Shown: in pieces, positions 8,576-17,003 of the stretch
Layout of the letters: the number at the start of each line of letters is the position of its first letter
Position numbering within the stretch: position 1 is the stretch's first letter
Origin: Roseibaca calidilacus
GTDB lineage: Bacteria; Pseudomonadota; Alphaproteobacteria; Rhodobacterales; Rhodobacteraceae
Length of the DNA stretch: 64,000 nucleotides
Reading direction: 5' to 3'
Assembly: GCF_001517585.1 (NCBI RefSeq)
Contig: NZ_FBYC01000004.1
Span: 1,426,001 to 1,490,000 of the forward strand
The notes under the pieces: generated by a model
The model's database searches: none
Told to the model about the DNA's origin: nothing
The model's input: the letters and a program-made list of their open reading frames with translations, nothing else
Program-made: the position numbers and the translations under genes

Positions 8576-8973
8576 TTTCCCGCCACCATGACAAGCTGCA
8601 AATACATCAATCGGCGGGTTTGCGCGCTTCCCTTTAGGCGCTCTGACACCACGACCATGGGCCGCGTCTGCCCTTTGGTCACCACCTCCATGACAATGGC
8701 CGGGGGCAGTTCAATACGGTGAGCGGCCAAGGTTCCGCGCGGATCTTGCAGGAACTTGGCACGGAAATCGGCATCTATCCACGACCGGGCCAAGGCGCGG
8801 CCCAGAATATCCGGCAGGTAGCGTTCGACCTGCGCATTGTTTTCCAACCGTGTGGCCCCCGAGGACAGCGCATAGGCATCTGCGCCCGGTGCGTCGGTGC
8901 GCGGCGCGGTCTTGCGGCGCGCGGGCAGATATTCCGAGAATGGAACTAGGGCGGTCGAGGCGTGATTCGGCAT
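8572..8973 (-). CDS. Small protein with nitrile-hydratase-leader-like (NHLP) domain
   Basis: 133 residues. Residues 1-45 look disordered (Pro, Ala, Thr rich). Residues about 45-110 read like the leader domain shared by the nitrile hydratase alpha subunit and NHLP peptides: LGRALARSWIDADFRAKFLQ, DPRGTLAAHRIELPP, then a beta-rich VMEVVTKGQTRPMVVV. The tail of about 24 residues is basic and hydrophobic. No peptide-modifying enzyme is nearby. It is the first gene of a two-gene unit with the Sel1-like protein and is divergent from fleQ. Function unknown; the fold resemblance is by eye. Confidence 0.55.
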   Translation of the reverse strand: MPNHASTALVPFSEYLPARRKTAPRTDAPGADAYALSSGATRLENNAQVERYLPDILGRALARSWIDADFRAKFLQDPRGTLAAHRIELPPAIVMEVVTKGQTRPMVVVSERLKGSAQTRRLMYLQLVMVAGK

Positions 8974-9120
8974 GGCATGCTCCGTCAGGGCGTCAGCCCA
9001 TTTGGGTTATAAAACGGCCACAAAGCCGCCACTTTTAGCGCTATCCGAAAGTATGGGTTTGCCGCCATGCGCAGAGCGCCGCCGCCGTAAGTGCGTGTGA
9101 TTATCCGTCCGTTCCGTTGT

Positions 9121-9141
9121 TCTTGCATCGGAAATGCAAGA
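9121..9141. promoter_or_regulatory. Perfect inverted repeat upstream of fleQ
   Basis: TCTTGCAT - 5 bases - ATGCAAGA, an exact 8-bp dyad 32 bases before the fleQ start. Arm length and spacing suit a dimeric DNA-binding protein; FleQ autoregulation is one possibility. No convincing sigma-54 element was seen before fleQ, consistent with a housekeeping promoter for the master regulator. Confidence 0.5.
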
Positions 9142-9172
9142 TTTTCGACGGGTGTTAGTGAGGAGCGTTTAG

Positions 9173-10285
9173 ATGGTCAGACATTTCAGCACCATTATTT
9201 CGGCAGAACATCCGACCGGACCGCAGTTTGACGCGGACCCTGTAGCGCTAATGGCAAGGGCGGACAAGCTAATTCCAGGCAAGGCCCCCGCGATTGTCGC
9301 GATGAAACAGATGATGGTCTTGTTGCTGAATGCGCAGGCCCCGGTTCTGGTGCATGGACCAAGCGGCGCGGGCAAGGAACTGGTCGCACAAGCGCTGCAT
9401 GACATGTCGCGCCGCACCGGAGATATGGTCGCCGTGAACTGCGCCGCAATCCCCGCAGACCTGCTCGAAGGAGAGCTGTTCGGTGCCGAACGCGGGGCCT
9501 ATACCGGTGCTGACAGCGCCCGCGCGGGCCTGATAGAGCAAGCGCAGGGCGGCACCTTGTTTCTGGATGAAATCGGCGATTTGCCCTTGCAGATGCAAGC
9601 CAAGCTGTTGCGCGTTCTGGAAACCCGCAGCATGCGCCGTTTGGGCGGCCGCTCGATGATCGATCTGGATATCGCGGTTGTCGCGGCCACCCATCGCGAT
9701 CTGGCCGCAATGGTCAAGGACGGCACGTTCCGCGAAGACCTGTATTTCCGCCTGTCGGTTTTCCCGCTTAGCGTTCCGCCCTTGACAGAGCGTTTGTCGG
9801 ATCTGCCAATGCTGCTGGACCACTTGATGCACGCCGAGGCCAAAGGGCGCCACGACATTGCACAACCCGTATTCGAGGCATCGGCCCTGCGCGTGCTGTC
9901 GGCGCATGACTGGCCCGGCAATATCCGCGAGTTGAAAACGCTGGTGCAACGCGCCTGCCTGCTGTTTCCGGGCCGCAAGGTCGGTGCGCGCGAGGTTAAC
10001 GAAAGCTTGATGCGCTTTTCCTATCCGGAGCCCGGCCAGACCGACTGGCCCGCGGCCCCCCTGCCCGACATGGTGGCACAAGACGCGCCGAACGCGTTGG
10101 GCGAGGTGTTCCGTCACGGTTCGGGCAAGATCGATCTGCGGGGGTATCTGCGCGATATCGAAGTGGTCATGATCTCTGCCGCGCTGGATGCGCAGTCGAA
10201 TTGCGTCAGCCGCGCGGCCGATGTGCTTGGCCTGCGCCGCACCACGCTGATCGAGAAGATGCGCAAGCATGGTCTGGCACGTTAG
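9173..10285 (+). CDS. fleQ: Sigma-54 activator FleQ, flagellar master regulator
   Basis: 370-residue bacterial enhancer-binding protein without an N-terminal receiver. The AAA+ core has the P-loop GPSGAGKE (62-69), the sigma-54 contact loop as GAYTGA (108-113; Tyr for the usual Phe), Walker B TLFLDEIGDLP and the arginine-finger region FREDLYFRLSVFPL. The C-terminus has a Fis-type helix-turn-helix (CVSRAADVLGLRRTTLIEKM, about 345-365). In Rhodobacter sphaeroides Fla1, FleQ starts the sigma-54 flagellar cascade with RpoN2, and later works with FleT. RBS GAGGAG seven bases before the ATG. The FleQ name is by analogy: of the two activators here, this one keeps the DNA-binding domain. Confidence 0.85.
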   Translation: MVRHFSTIISAEHPTGPQFDADPVALMARADKLIPGKAPAIVAMKQMMVLLLNAQAPVLVHGPSGAGKELVAQALHDMSRRTGDMVAVNCAAIPADLLEGELFGAERGAYTGADSARAGLIEQAQGGTLFLDEIGDLPLQMQAKLLRVLETRSMRRLGGRSMIDLDIAVVAATHRDLAAMVKDGTFREDLYFRLSVFPLSVPPLTERLSDLPMLLDHLMHAEAKGRHDIAQPVFEASALRVLSAHDWPGNIRELKTLVQRACLLFPGRKVGAREVNESLMRFSYPEPGQTDWPAAPLPDMVAQDAPNALGEVFRHGSGKIDLRGYLRDIEVVMISAALDAQSNCVSRAADVLGLRRTTLIEKMRKHGLAR

Positions 10286-10316
10286 ACCCTGCCCAGCCAT
10301 GCCGGGCACCGGGTCT
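10284..10316. terminator. Possible bidirectional hairpin between fleQ and fliD
   Basis: Interrupted stem AGACCC-GCCC / GGGC-GGGTCT between the convergent ends of fleQ and fliD. There is no T tract, so a terminator role is only likely from position. Confidence 0.4.
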
Positions 10317-10346
10317 GCGCTAAGACGTATCAGACCACTCTAGACG

Positions 10347-11975
10347 CTATTTCTGGTTCGACCACATCTCGACCAGGTTTTGCAAATAGCTTCCGGTCGA
10401 GTTCATCTGTGATACGGCCTGCTCCATTGCTGCAAAGCGTGACATGTAGCGCTTTTCCAGAAGGGTTGCGCGGGCCTCGAACAGGTCAATGCGCTCTGCG
10501 CGGTCGTCCACATTGCTGTCCAGTTCGGCCTCTCGGCGGCCAATCAGGCCGCTTTCGGCCACCGCATTGTCCATGAGCGTTGCCAAGGATTCAGCAAAGC
10601 TGCGGCCAAAGCGGATCGTGTCAGATGTCAGATCGGGCGGGGCGGTCACGGACACGCCGCGCGCGGGGCCATCCAGAACGGTATAGACCATTTGTCCATC
10701 CACGCGTTCGAACCCGGACATGCGCGCGCCGTCCAGTGTTGCGCGCCCTTGGCCGTCGACCGCGAACCGGTAGTCGCCTGCGGGCAAGGCGGCCTGCGGG
10801 TTGCCCGATACCTCTGCCTGACCGGAAAGCGCACGCAGCTTATTCTGGAACAAGACATCGAAATCAGCGGCGCGGGCGGCGAAAGCCCGGTCAAAGGCGG
10901 GCGGGTCCAGCCGCAAACTGCCATCGCGATTGGTGGCCACACCCAGTTCGGCCAGCGTGACGGGTTCATCATCAAAGCCCGCAATGGGTTCAGAGACAAG
11001 CCGCCGCAAGGCGCTGTCCAAAGCTTGCAGGTTGCCGTCACCCGCCAGATCGCCGCGGGCTTCGTCACCGATCCCGTTGCGCGTGACCTCGCGCAGCAAG
11101 CCGAACGTGTCATTCAGCCCATCGACCAAGGATTGCAGATTCTGACGCGCGGCTGTTTCGCTGCGCCCAATGTCCAGCACCCCACTTGTGGCACCGTTCA
11201 ACGTCAGCTCTACCCCCGGCACGACATCTGCAATCGTGTTCGATGGCCGGGTCACAGAAATGCCATTCACCGTAAGCTGCGCATCGCGTGCCGCCTGAAC
11301 CTGCCGGGCCTGATTGTCGCTGGCATTGTCAAAGGCTGTCAGCGCCTGACCGGGGCCACCCAAATCCTGCGCGGTAATGCGCAGCGCGTTTTCCGCGCCG
11401 GTATCCGACGCCACACCAAGCGAGAATGTCCCATCACCCTTATCGAAAAGCTGGGCCGATACGCCGGGCAGCGCGTCTAGCTGACGGACCATGTCTTGCA
11501 ATGTCGCGCCTTCCGCTACGTCAATCGTGATCGCCTCTCGGTCAGGGTTTGCGTTGAAAGCATCCTCTGACCACGCGCCGAATTCCAAAGTCAGGCTGCC
11601 TGCCGCGAGAGGTTGGTCAGCACCCGTAAACCCTGAAAATTCCAGCACCTGCGGCTGCGCAAGGTTTGTGACATCAACAAACATGCTGCCATTGGTCAGC
11701 GCGGCACGGTCCGTGACCCGCGGGGCCAGCATGGCGGTGCTGCTTTCGACCGTCAGAACCGGGTTGCCCGCGGCTTCGGCCAGACGGGTGCCAAGCTGAT
11801 CCAATTGCGCGCGCACCTGCCCCAGCCCCGACAAACGCAAAGTGTCGGCATCTTGTGCGCGTTGCAGCCGTTCAATGCGCGGCACGGTTTCGGCGGTGGC
11901 CAAGGTTTGCGCAAGTTCGCGCAGTTGCAGGCCAGTGCCGTTCTTGTTCAAGCTGCTAAGTAGGTCAGGTGTCAT
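10347..11975 (-). CDS. fliD: Flagellar filament cap FliD
   Basis: 542 residues, typical for FliD, the cap that folds exported flagellin at the filament tip. N-terminal coiled-coil region (RIERLQRAQDADTLRLSGLG, then LDQLGTRLAEA), a long variable beta-rich middle with flagellin-hook-IN-like motifs (TIADVVPGVELTLNGAT), and a C-terminal helical end (DLFEARATLLEKRYMSRFAA, then MEQAVSQMNSTGSYLQNL) that is diagnostic. No Cys, as is usual for filament proteins. Located just after motB on the same strand, with a sigma-28-like promoter overlapping the motB stop, so it can be expressed late with flagellin. Confidence 0.93.
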   Translation of the reverse strand: MTPDLLSSLNKNGTGLQLRELAQTLATAETVPRIERLQRAQDADTLRLSGLGQVRAQLDQLGTRLAEAAGNPVLTVESSTAMLAPRVTDRAALTNGSMFVDVTNLAQPQVLEFSGFTGADQPLAAGSLTLEFGAWSEDAFNANPDREAITIDVAEGATLQDMVRQLDALPGVSAQLFDKGDGTFSLGVASDTGAENALRITAQDLGGPGQALTAFDNASDNQARQVQAARDAQLTVNGISVTRPSNTIADVVPGVELTLNGATSGVLDIGRSETAARQNLQSLVDGLNDTFGLLREVTRNGIGDEARGDLAGDGNLQALDSALRRLVSEPIAGFDDEPVTLAELGVATNRDGSLRLDPPAFDRAFAARAADFDVLFQNKLRALSGQAEVSGNPQAALPAGDYRFAVDGQGRATLDGARMSGFERVDGQMVYTVLDGPARGVSVTAPPDLTSDTIRFGRSFAESLATLMDNAVAESGLIGRREAELDSNVDDRAERIDLFEARATLLEKRYMSRFAAMEQAVSQMNSTGSYLQNLVEMWSNQK

Positions 11976-11995
11976 GGCAGCCTCCTTCAGTGGCA

Positions 11996-12022
11996 GTAAC
12001 GACCGCTTTGGAAAATGTTTTA
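11996..12022 (-). promoter_or_regulatory. Sigma-28-like promoter of fliD
   Basis: Minus strand reads AAAACATT, 10 bases, GTCGTTAC. It has the same spacing and similar boxes as the flagellin promoter (TAAACTTT, N10, GCCGTTCT). It starts inside the motB stop codon and leaves a leader of about 15 bases with an AAGGAGG-type RBS before the fliD ATG. Confidence 0.55.
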
Positions 12023-13108
12023 GCCGCCGTCCCCGGACCCGTATTCGAACAGGATTTCAATGCGTCGGTTGGCCTCGCGGCCTTGCGCGGTTGCGTTCGA
12101 CGCCACCGGATCTGCTTCGCCCCGGCTGGCGGCCAACATGCGCCCCGGCTCTATTGTGCCGTTGGCCCCCAATTCGCGCACCACCGAAGACGCGCGCGCC
12201 GCCGCCAAGCCCCAATTGTCGCGGAACGGACCACCGCTAAGCGGAACAGAGTCGGTATGCCCCGTTACAGTGACATTGGCGCCATCCCCGACAGAGGCTT
12301 GCGCGATCCGCGCCATGATGTCCCGCGCCTGCGCCGTCAGATCGGCAGAGCCAGAGGGAAAGGCACCGCCCGCGCCCACAGTCACCTTGACCTTGTTCTC
12401 ATCGCGCTCGACATCGACCAAGCCTTGCGCCTGCAATTGGCGCAGCGCCACGCGCAAGCGCGCATCGGCAATGGCGGCGCGCGCTTCGGAACTGCGCCCG
12501 GTATCGCCCGGCGCGGCATCTTCCTGCGGCTGCGTGCCCTGCCCGGCCTGATCGCCGGTTGCGCCGCTTTCGGGCTTTGGCCCCATGCCCGCGAATTCCT
12601 GCGCGGTATTGGCCAAGGCTTGCGCAAGGTCTTGCGCCCCTGTCCCTTCGGGCAAGCGCACAGACACCATGCCGTTCTCATTCGATACGGTCATTTCCCC
12701 CTGTTCCAGAGCCTCGCGCAAGGTATCGGCCAAGGCTTGCAGGGCCTCTGCCTCTGGCCCGGCGGCCTCTTGCGGATCTGGCGAGTCGCTGGGCGAGGCC
12801 GGGTTCGATGCAGGCTTGAAATCCATCTCCAACACCGTAGAGCTTTCGGGGTTTGGCAGAATCTCGACAATGTTTTCGCCGAAATGCTCTCGCAGGGCGC
12901 CGGTCATTTTCTTGAACGATACTTCATCAAAATTGGCAAAAGCCAAGATCAGCACGAAAAACGCCATCAGCAGCGTTGCAAGATCGGCAAAGGTCGCCAT
13001 CCAAGCCGGGGCCCCGACAGGCGGGCATTTGGGGCAATCCGGTTCGTCGTCGTCATCATCCTCGACGAATATGGGAACCACCTTTTGCGATTTGGTTTTC
13101 GCGGCCAT
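12020..13108 (-). CDS. motB: Stator protein MotB (PomB-like)
   Basis: 362 residues. After an acidic cytoplasmic N-terminus there is one membrane helix (APAWMATFADLATLLMAFFV) whose Asp in the FADL motif is the ion-binding residue. A periplasmic linker follows, then a C-terminal OmpA-like peptidoglycan-binding domain (VTVGAGGAFPSGSADLTAQA; VTVTGHTDSVPLSGG; NWGLAAARASSVV; EANRRIEILF). With MotA it forms the stator that converts ion flow to torque. The TFADLxTLLMxFFV core is close to PomB-type sequences. Nineteen bases downstream of motA, co-transcribed from the sigma-54 promoter at 13929. Confidence 0.92.
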   Translation of the reverse strand: MAAKTKSQKVVPIFVEDDDDDEPDCPKCPPVGAPAWMATFADLATLLMAFFVLILAFANFDEVSFKKMTGALREHFGENIVEILPNPESSTVLEMDFKPASNPASPSDSPDPQEAAGPEAEALQALADTLREALEQGEMTVSNENGMVSVRLPEGTGAQDLAQALANTAQEFAGMGPKPESGATGDQAGQGTQPQEDAAPGDTGRSSEARAAIADARLRVALRQLQAQGLVDVERDENKVKVTVGAGGAFPSGSADLTAQARDIMARIAQASVGDGANVTVTGHTDSVPLSGGPFRDNWGLAAARASSVVRELGANGTIEPGRMLAASRGEADPVASNATAQGREANRRIEILFEYGSGDGG

Positions 13109-13126
13109 GGGTCTGATGTCCTTCGC

Positions 13127-13891
13127 TTAGGCGGCGGCGCGCAGCTTTTCTTGACCAGCCGGGTCAAGGGCGGCGGCAAGTTGGTCCTCGACAAGGCGCG
13201 GGCTTTCCCCGCGCGCAATGCCGCGCAAGCCTTCGATGACCAGTTGGCGATATTCGACTTCCATCTCTGTGCGCGATTCCATCTTGGTCAAGACCGGGCC
13301 AAACAACACGTTGGCCAACAGCGCACCGTACAGGGTGGTCAGAAGTGCAATCGCCATCGCCGGCCCGATAGACGACACGTCGGACATGTTCTTGAGCATA
13401 AGAACCAGACCGATCAGCGTGCCGATCATGCCAAAAGCCGGGCCAATATCGACCCATGCCTTGACCGCGCGCTGGGTGGCACCATGCCGGGCTTTCATGG
13501 ATTTCAGGTCTTGTTTCAGCTGTTTGACAAGTTTGCCTTCGTCCGCTCCGTCAATCAGCATTTGCAGGCCGCGCTCGAAAAACTTGTCGGGCACCTGCTG
13601 CCCTTCCAGCGCCATCATGCCATCCTTGCGCGCCATCGTGGCCAGTTCCACCATGCGCGGCACAAGGTCTTCTATGTTCAGCGCGAAGGGCTTGAACATA
13701 AGAAGTATCGCTTTGAAACTGCGAATATAAATCGCAATCGATGTGGTCGCCAAAACGGCAAAGGCCGTGCCCCCGAACACGACCAGAATGGACGGCATAT
13801 CGACGAACGGACCAAGCCCACCGGCCAAGACCATTGCCCCGATTACCATGCCGAGCGCACCGACATACCCAATGATTGTGGCCAGATCCAT
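13127..13891 (-). CDS. motA: Stator protein MotA (PomA-like)
   Basis: 254 residues with four membrane segments (about 5-20, 30-48, 150-172, 180-205) and a large cytoplasmic loop. The start MDLATIIGYVGALGMVIGAM and the FVDMPSILVVFGGTAFAVL segment follow PomA rather than E. coli MotA, which is longer. The conserved AWVDIGPAFGMIGTLIGLVL segment forms the ion path with MotB. Only one motAB pair is in the window. Divergent from flagellin with 140 bases between, each side having its own promoter type. Confidence 0.93.
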   Translation of the reverse strand: MDLATIIGYVGALGMVIGAMVLAGGLGPFVDMPSILVVFGGTAFAVLATTSIAIYIRSFKAILLMFKPFALNIEDLVPRMVELATMARKDGMMALEGQQVPDKFFERGLQMLIDGADEGKLVKQLKQDLKSMKARHGATQRAVKAWVDIGPAFGMIGTLIGLVLMLKNMSDVSSIGPAMAIALLTTLYGALLANVLFGPVLTKMESRTEMEVEYRQLVIEGLRGIARGESPRLVEDQLAAALDPAGQEKLRAAA

Positions 13892-13928
13892 AACGCCCTC
13901 TCAGCCTGTGTGATCACGCCTTTGGCCC

Positions 13929-13944
13929 TGCAATTCCCGTGCCA
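13929..13944 (-). promoter_or_regulatory. Sigma-54 promoter of motAB
   Basis: Minus strand TGGCACGGGAATTGCA, an exact -24/-12 match (GG-N10-GC), about 38 bases before the motA ATG. It is back to back with the sigma-28 promoter of flagellin. Confidence 0.9.
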
Positions 13945-13958
13945 GCGAATTTGCTGGC

Positions 13959-13984
13959 TAAACTTTTCCGGGGGCTGCCGTTCT
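13959..13984 (+). promoter_or_regulatory. Sigma-28 promoter of flagellin
   Basis: TAAACTTT, 10 bases, GCCGTTCT, close to the FliA consensus (TAAAGTTT, N11, GCCGATAA). It lies 48 bases before the flagellin start. The string CTGCCGTTCT recurs in the promoter at 32239-32264. Confidence 0.8.
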
Positions 13985-14032
13985 CAATGTCAGGCGCTGC
14001 ACGGCGCAGGGCATTCCCGAAGGAGCATGAAA

Positions 14033-15511
14033 ATGACCAGCATCAACACCAATATCGGCGCGCTGTCCGCTCAGGCGAACATGACCCGCGTCAATGACGA
14101 ATTGAACACCGCGATGACCCGCCTGTCGACCGGTCTGCGCATTAACGCCGCGAAAGACGACGCCGCAGGCATGGCGATCGGCGAGAAGATGACCGCACAG
14201 GTGATGGGCCTGAACCAAGCTGTGCGCAACGCGACCGACGGCAAGAACCTGATCGACACGACGGAATCGGCGCATGTCGAGGTATCGAACATGATGCAGC
14301 GCCTGCGCGAGCTGGCCGTGCAATCTGCCAACGACACCAACACCTCGTCGGACCGCGGGAACATCGTGGCAGAAAGCCGCCAGTTGATTGCCGAAATCAA
14401 CCGCGTCTCGGAAACCACCACCTTCAACGGCATGAAGGTTATGGATGGCAGCTTTGAAGGCAAGCAATTCCAGATCGGTGCAGATGCGAACCAGACTGTA
14501 AGCGTGAATGTTGAAAGCACGCGCGCCACCGATATCGGCGCATTCACCATGCGCTCGGACGTGAACGTGGTGGCGGCCAACGCCTCTACCATCGCGGCAA
14601 GCACGTCGATCATCGTGTCCGGTCACGCCGGTTCGGCAGAGATTACGCAGACCGCTGGCATGTCGGCCAAAGATCTGGCGGCGGCAATCAATGGCCAAAC
14701 CTCTGAAACCGCCGTGTCGGCCAATGCCCAGACCGTTGCCAAACTGTCGGGGCTAAGCGCGGCAGGCCAGCTAGCGTTCGAAATCAATGAAGTGGAATTG
14801 GGCGAAGTCGCGATCTCTGACGCGTCGGACCTGCGCAGCCTGCGCGATGCCATCAACGCGAAAACCACCGAAACCGGTGTGACCGCGCGGATGGGCGACA
14901 CCAATGCGGAAATCATCCTGACTGACACGTCTGGCGAAAACATCGCATTGTCTGGCTTTACATCGGATGATGGCGCAGGCACCGCCCTGAGCCTTGATGT
15001 CGATGTGCTGAACGCGGATGGCACGGCGTCGACCTCTGCCTTTACATCGACCACCACCATCGATGACACCGCCGCAGATGCAACCGTCACCGGGCAGGTC
15101 ACGCTGTCCTCGACCAAGGTGTTTTCTGTGCACACCTCTGACAACACCGCCGATGAAGCATTTTTTGCAGATTCCAACGGTGCCGGTAACCTAGAGCAGT
15201 TGGCAGAGATCAACCTGTCCACCGCCGATGGTGCCGCCAAGGCAGTCAATGTGATCGACATGGCGCTGGCCAAGGTCAGCCAGTCACGCTCTGACTTGGG
15301 TGCTATTTCCAATCGTCTGGACTCGACCATCTCGAACCTGACGAACATCTCGACCTCTGTCGAATCTGCTCGCTCGCAGGTTATGGATGCCGACTTCGCC
15401 GCAGAATCGACCAATCTTGCACGCGGTCAGATCCTGAGCCAGGCCGCAACGGCCATGCTGGCGCAGGCCAATGCATCCAAGCAGAACGTTATGAGTCTGC
15501 TGCGCGGCTGA
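14033..15511 (+). CDS. fliC: Flagellin
   Basis: 492-residue filament subunit. The N-terminal D0/D1 region (INTNIGALSAQANMTRVNDE; LNTAMTRLSTGLRINAAKDD; AAGMAIGEKM) and the C-terminal D1/D0 region (SRSDLGAISNRLDSTISNL; ESARSQVMDADFAAES; ILSQAATAMLAQANASKQNV, ending LLRG) are classical. The centre (about 170-400) is a Thr/Ser/Asp-rich variable surface domain. No Cys. The ATG at 14033 has GAAGGAG seven bases before it; the ATG at 14027 is too close. Its own sigma-28 promoter and terminator make it a single-gene unit. No FliS-like chaperone gene is adjacent. Confidence 0.97.
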   Translation: MTSINTNIGALSAQANMTRVNDELNTAMTRLSTGLRINAAKDDAAGMAIGEKMTAQVMGLNQAVRNATDGKNLIDTTESAHVEVSNMMQRLRELAVQSANDTNTSSDRGNIVAESRQLIAEINRVSETTTFNGMKVMDGSFEGKQFQIGADANQTVSVNVESTRATDIGAFTMRSDVNVVAANASTIAASTSIIVSGHAGSAEITQTAGMSAKDLAAAINGQTSETAVSANAQTVAKLSGLSAAGQLAFEINEVELGEVAISDASDLRSLRDAINAKTTETGVTARMGDTNAEIILTDTSGENIALSGFTSDDGAGTALSLDVDVLNADGTASTSAFTSTTTIDDTAADATVTGQVTLSSTKVFSVHTSDNTADEAFFADSNGAGNLEQLAEINLSTADGAAKAVNVIDMALAKVSQSRSDLGAISNRLDSTISNLTNISTSVESARSQVMDADFAAESTNLARGQILSQAATAMLAQANASKQNVMSLLRG

Positions 15512-15537
15512 CGCTTTTTTGACAGGCGCAAAGATTA

Positions 15538-15567
15538 CCCCGGCCTTAATCTGGCCGGGGTTATTTG
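15538..15567 (+). terminator. Flagellin terminator
   Basis: Perfect 8-bp stem CCCCGGCC / GGCCGGGG with a 7-base loop, followed by TTATTTGTTTTC. Confidence 0.92.
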
Positions 15568-15683
15568 TTTTCAACGTGCTAATGCCAGAAGCACCGTCGG
15601 ACTTCCGTCATTTTAGCCCTGTCAAACGGTTTTTTTGCCTTTTAAGCCCTTTTTGCAAAAATGGCCCAATACAGGAGGCCATG

Positions 15684-17003
15684 ATGCATTTTAGTCCGGT
15701 GATTCTAACGGGGCAGCGCCAATCGCTTGTCGTCAACCAACAACTTCAGCAGGCGATTACATTCCTGCAAATGAGCAATGCCGAATTGCAGGCCTTCATC
15801 GAAAGCCATGCCGATGAGAACCCGTTTGTCAGCCTGAAACTGCGCCATACCGGCGACGCGCCGCGCCTGCCCAGCGGGTCTGGTGGCACAGCGCAAGACT
15901 GGGACCGCATCAGCGCGCTGCCCGATCCGGGCGCGGCTTCGCTTTATGCGCATATGGCCCAGCAGATCGCGGCGCTGGGCATGGGCACGCAAGACATGGC
16001 GCTGGCCGAAGTATTCCTTGAATCGCTTGCCCCAAGCGGCTGGCTGGAAGCACCTTTGGACGACATCGCCCTGCGTTCGGGCGCCAGCATGGACAAGGTT
16101 GAAACCATGCTGAACCGTCTGCAAAAATTGGACCCGGCAGGCGTGTTCGCCCGCGATCTGGCCGAATGCCTGCGCCTGCAAGCTGCCGAGCAGGGTTTGT
16201 TGACGCCGCTTTTCGCCAAGGTTCTGGACAATCTGCAAATGGTGGGCAACGCAGACCTGCAAGGCTTGTGCCGGATATGCGGGGTCGAGATGCCCCATCT
16301 ACGCGCGGCGCTGCGCGACTTGCGCGGGCTGGACCCGAAACCGGGCGCGCGCTTCGAACAGGCCCCCATGCCCATCCGCGCCCCAGACCTGCTGGTCAGC
16401 CAATTGCCGCAAGGCGGTTGGCGACTGGAACTGAACAATTCGACCATGCCCGCCGTCATGGTGCGCGATAACGAAAGCCGCAGCATGCGCAGCGGGGCCG
16501 ACTACCATGCCGAGCGCCTTTCGGTGGCGCGCTGGCTGTCGCGCGCGGTTCAGTATCGCAACCAAACCGTGCTAAAGATTGGCGAGGAAATCTTGCGCAG
16601 CCAGCGTGCGTTTTTCAAGGCCGGGCCAGAGCATCTGCGCCCCATGATCATGAAAGACATTGCCGATGCGGTGGGCATTCATGAAAGCACTGTCAGCCGC
16701 GTCAGCAACGCGGTGACAATTGCCACGCCCTACGGTGTCATGCCGCTGAAACGGTTCTTTTCCGCCGCCTTGCCCGCGCAGGAAGGCAATTCCGGGTCGG
16801 CCGAGGCTGTGCGCAATCGCATCCGCAAGCTGATCCAGTCAGAAACGCCGACGCGGCCCCATAGTGACGAAGGCTTGGTGCAATTGCTGGATAAAGAAGG
16901 CGTGTCTGTCGCGCGCCGCACGGTTGCCAAGTATCGCGAACAACTTGGGATCGCGACCTCAGCAGTGCGGCGCCGTCAGGCGATGCTGTCATCCCAACTC
17001 TGA
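15684..17003 (+). CDS. rpoN: RNA polymerase sigma-54 factor RpoN
   Basis: 439 residues. Region I is the Gln-rich activator-contact segment (QSLVVNQQLQQAITFLQMSN). The core-binding region follows, then the helix-turn-helix (MKDIADAVGIHESTVSRVSN) that reads the -12 element, and an exact RpoN box ARRTVAKYRE near the C-terminus for the -24 element. The start could be the ATG at 15681 or 15684; AGGAGG spacing favours 15684. Its position inside the flagellar island parallels rpoN2 of Rhodobacter sphaeroides, a copy dedicated to Fla1 genes, and nine fitting promoters occur in the window. Overlaps the convergent gene at 16989 by 15 bases. Confidence 0.95.
   Translation: MHFSPVILTGQRQSLVVNQQLQQAITFLQMSNAELQAFIESHADENPFVSLKLRHTGDAPRLPSGSGGTAQDWDRISALPDPGAASLYAHMAQQIAALGMGTQDMALAEVFLESLAPSGWLEAPLDDIALRSGASMDKVETMLNRLQKLDPAGVFARDLAECLRLQAAEQGLLTPLFAKVLDNLQMVGNADLQGLCRICGVEMPHLRAALRDLRGLDPKPGARFEQAPMPIRAPDLLVSQLPQGGWRLELNNSTMPAVMVRDNESRSMRSGADYHAERLSVARWLSRAVQYRNQTVLKIGEEILRSQRAFFKAGPEHLRPMIMKDIADAVGIHESTVSRVSNAVTIATPYGVMPLKRFFSAALPAQEGNSGSAEAVRNRIRKLIQSETPTRPHSDEGLVQLLDKEGVSVARRTVAKYREQLGIATSAVRRRQAMLSSQL

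Noticed and set aside
9003-9035. Weak sigma-54-like spacing between the NHLP-like gene and fleQ, both strands
   Set aside because: Only the GG/GC pairs match and the remaining consensus bases do not.
11969-14032. Long open frame on the plus strand leading into flagellin
   Set aside because: It runs antisense to motB and motA, has no family features, and flagellin has its own start, ribosome site and sigma-28 promoter at the end of it.
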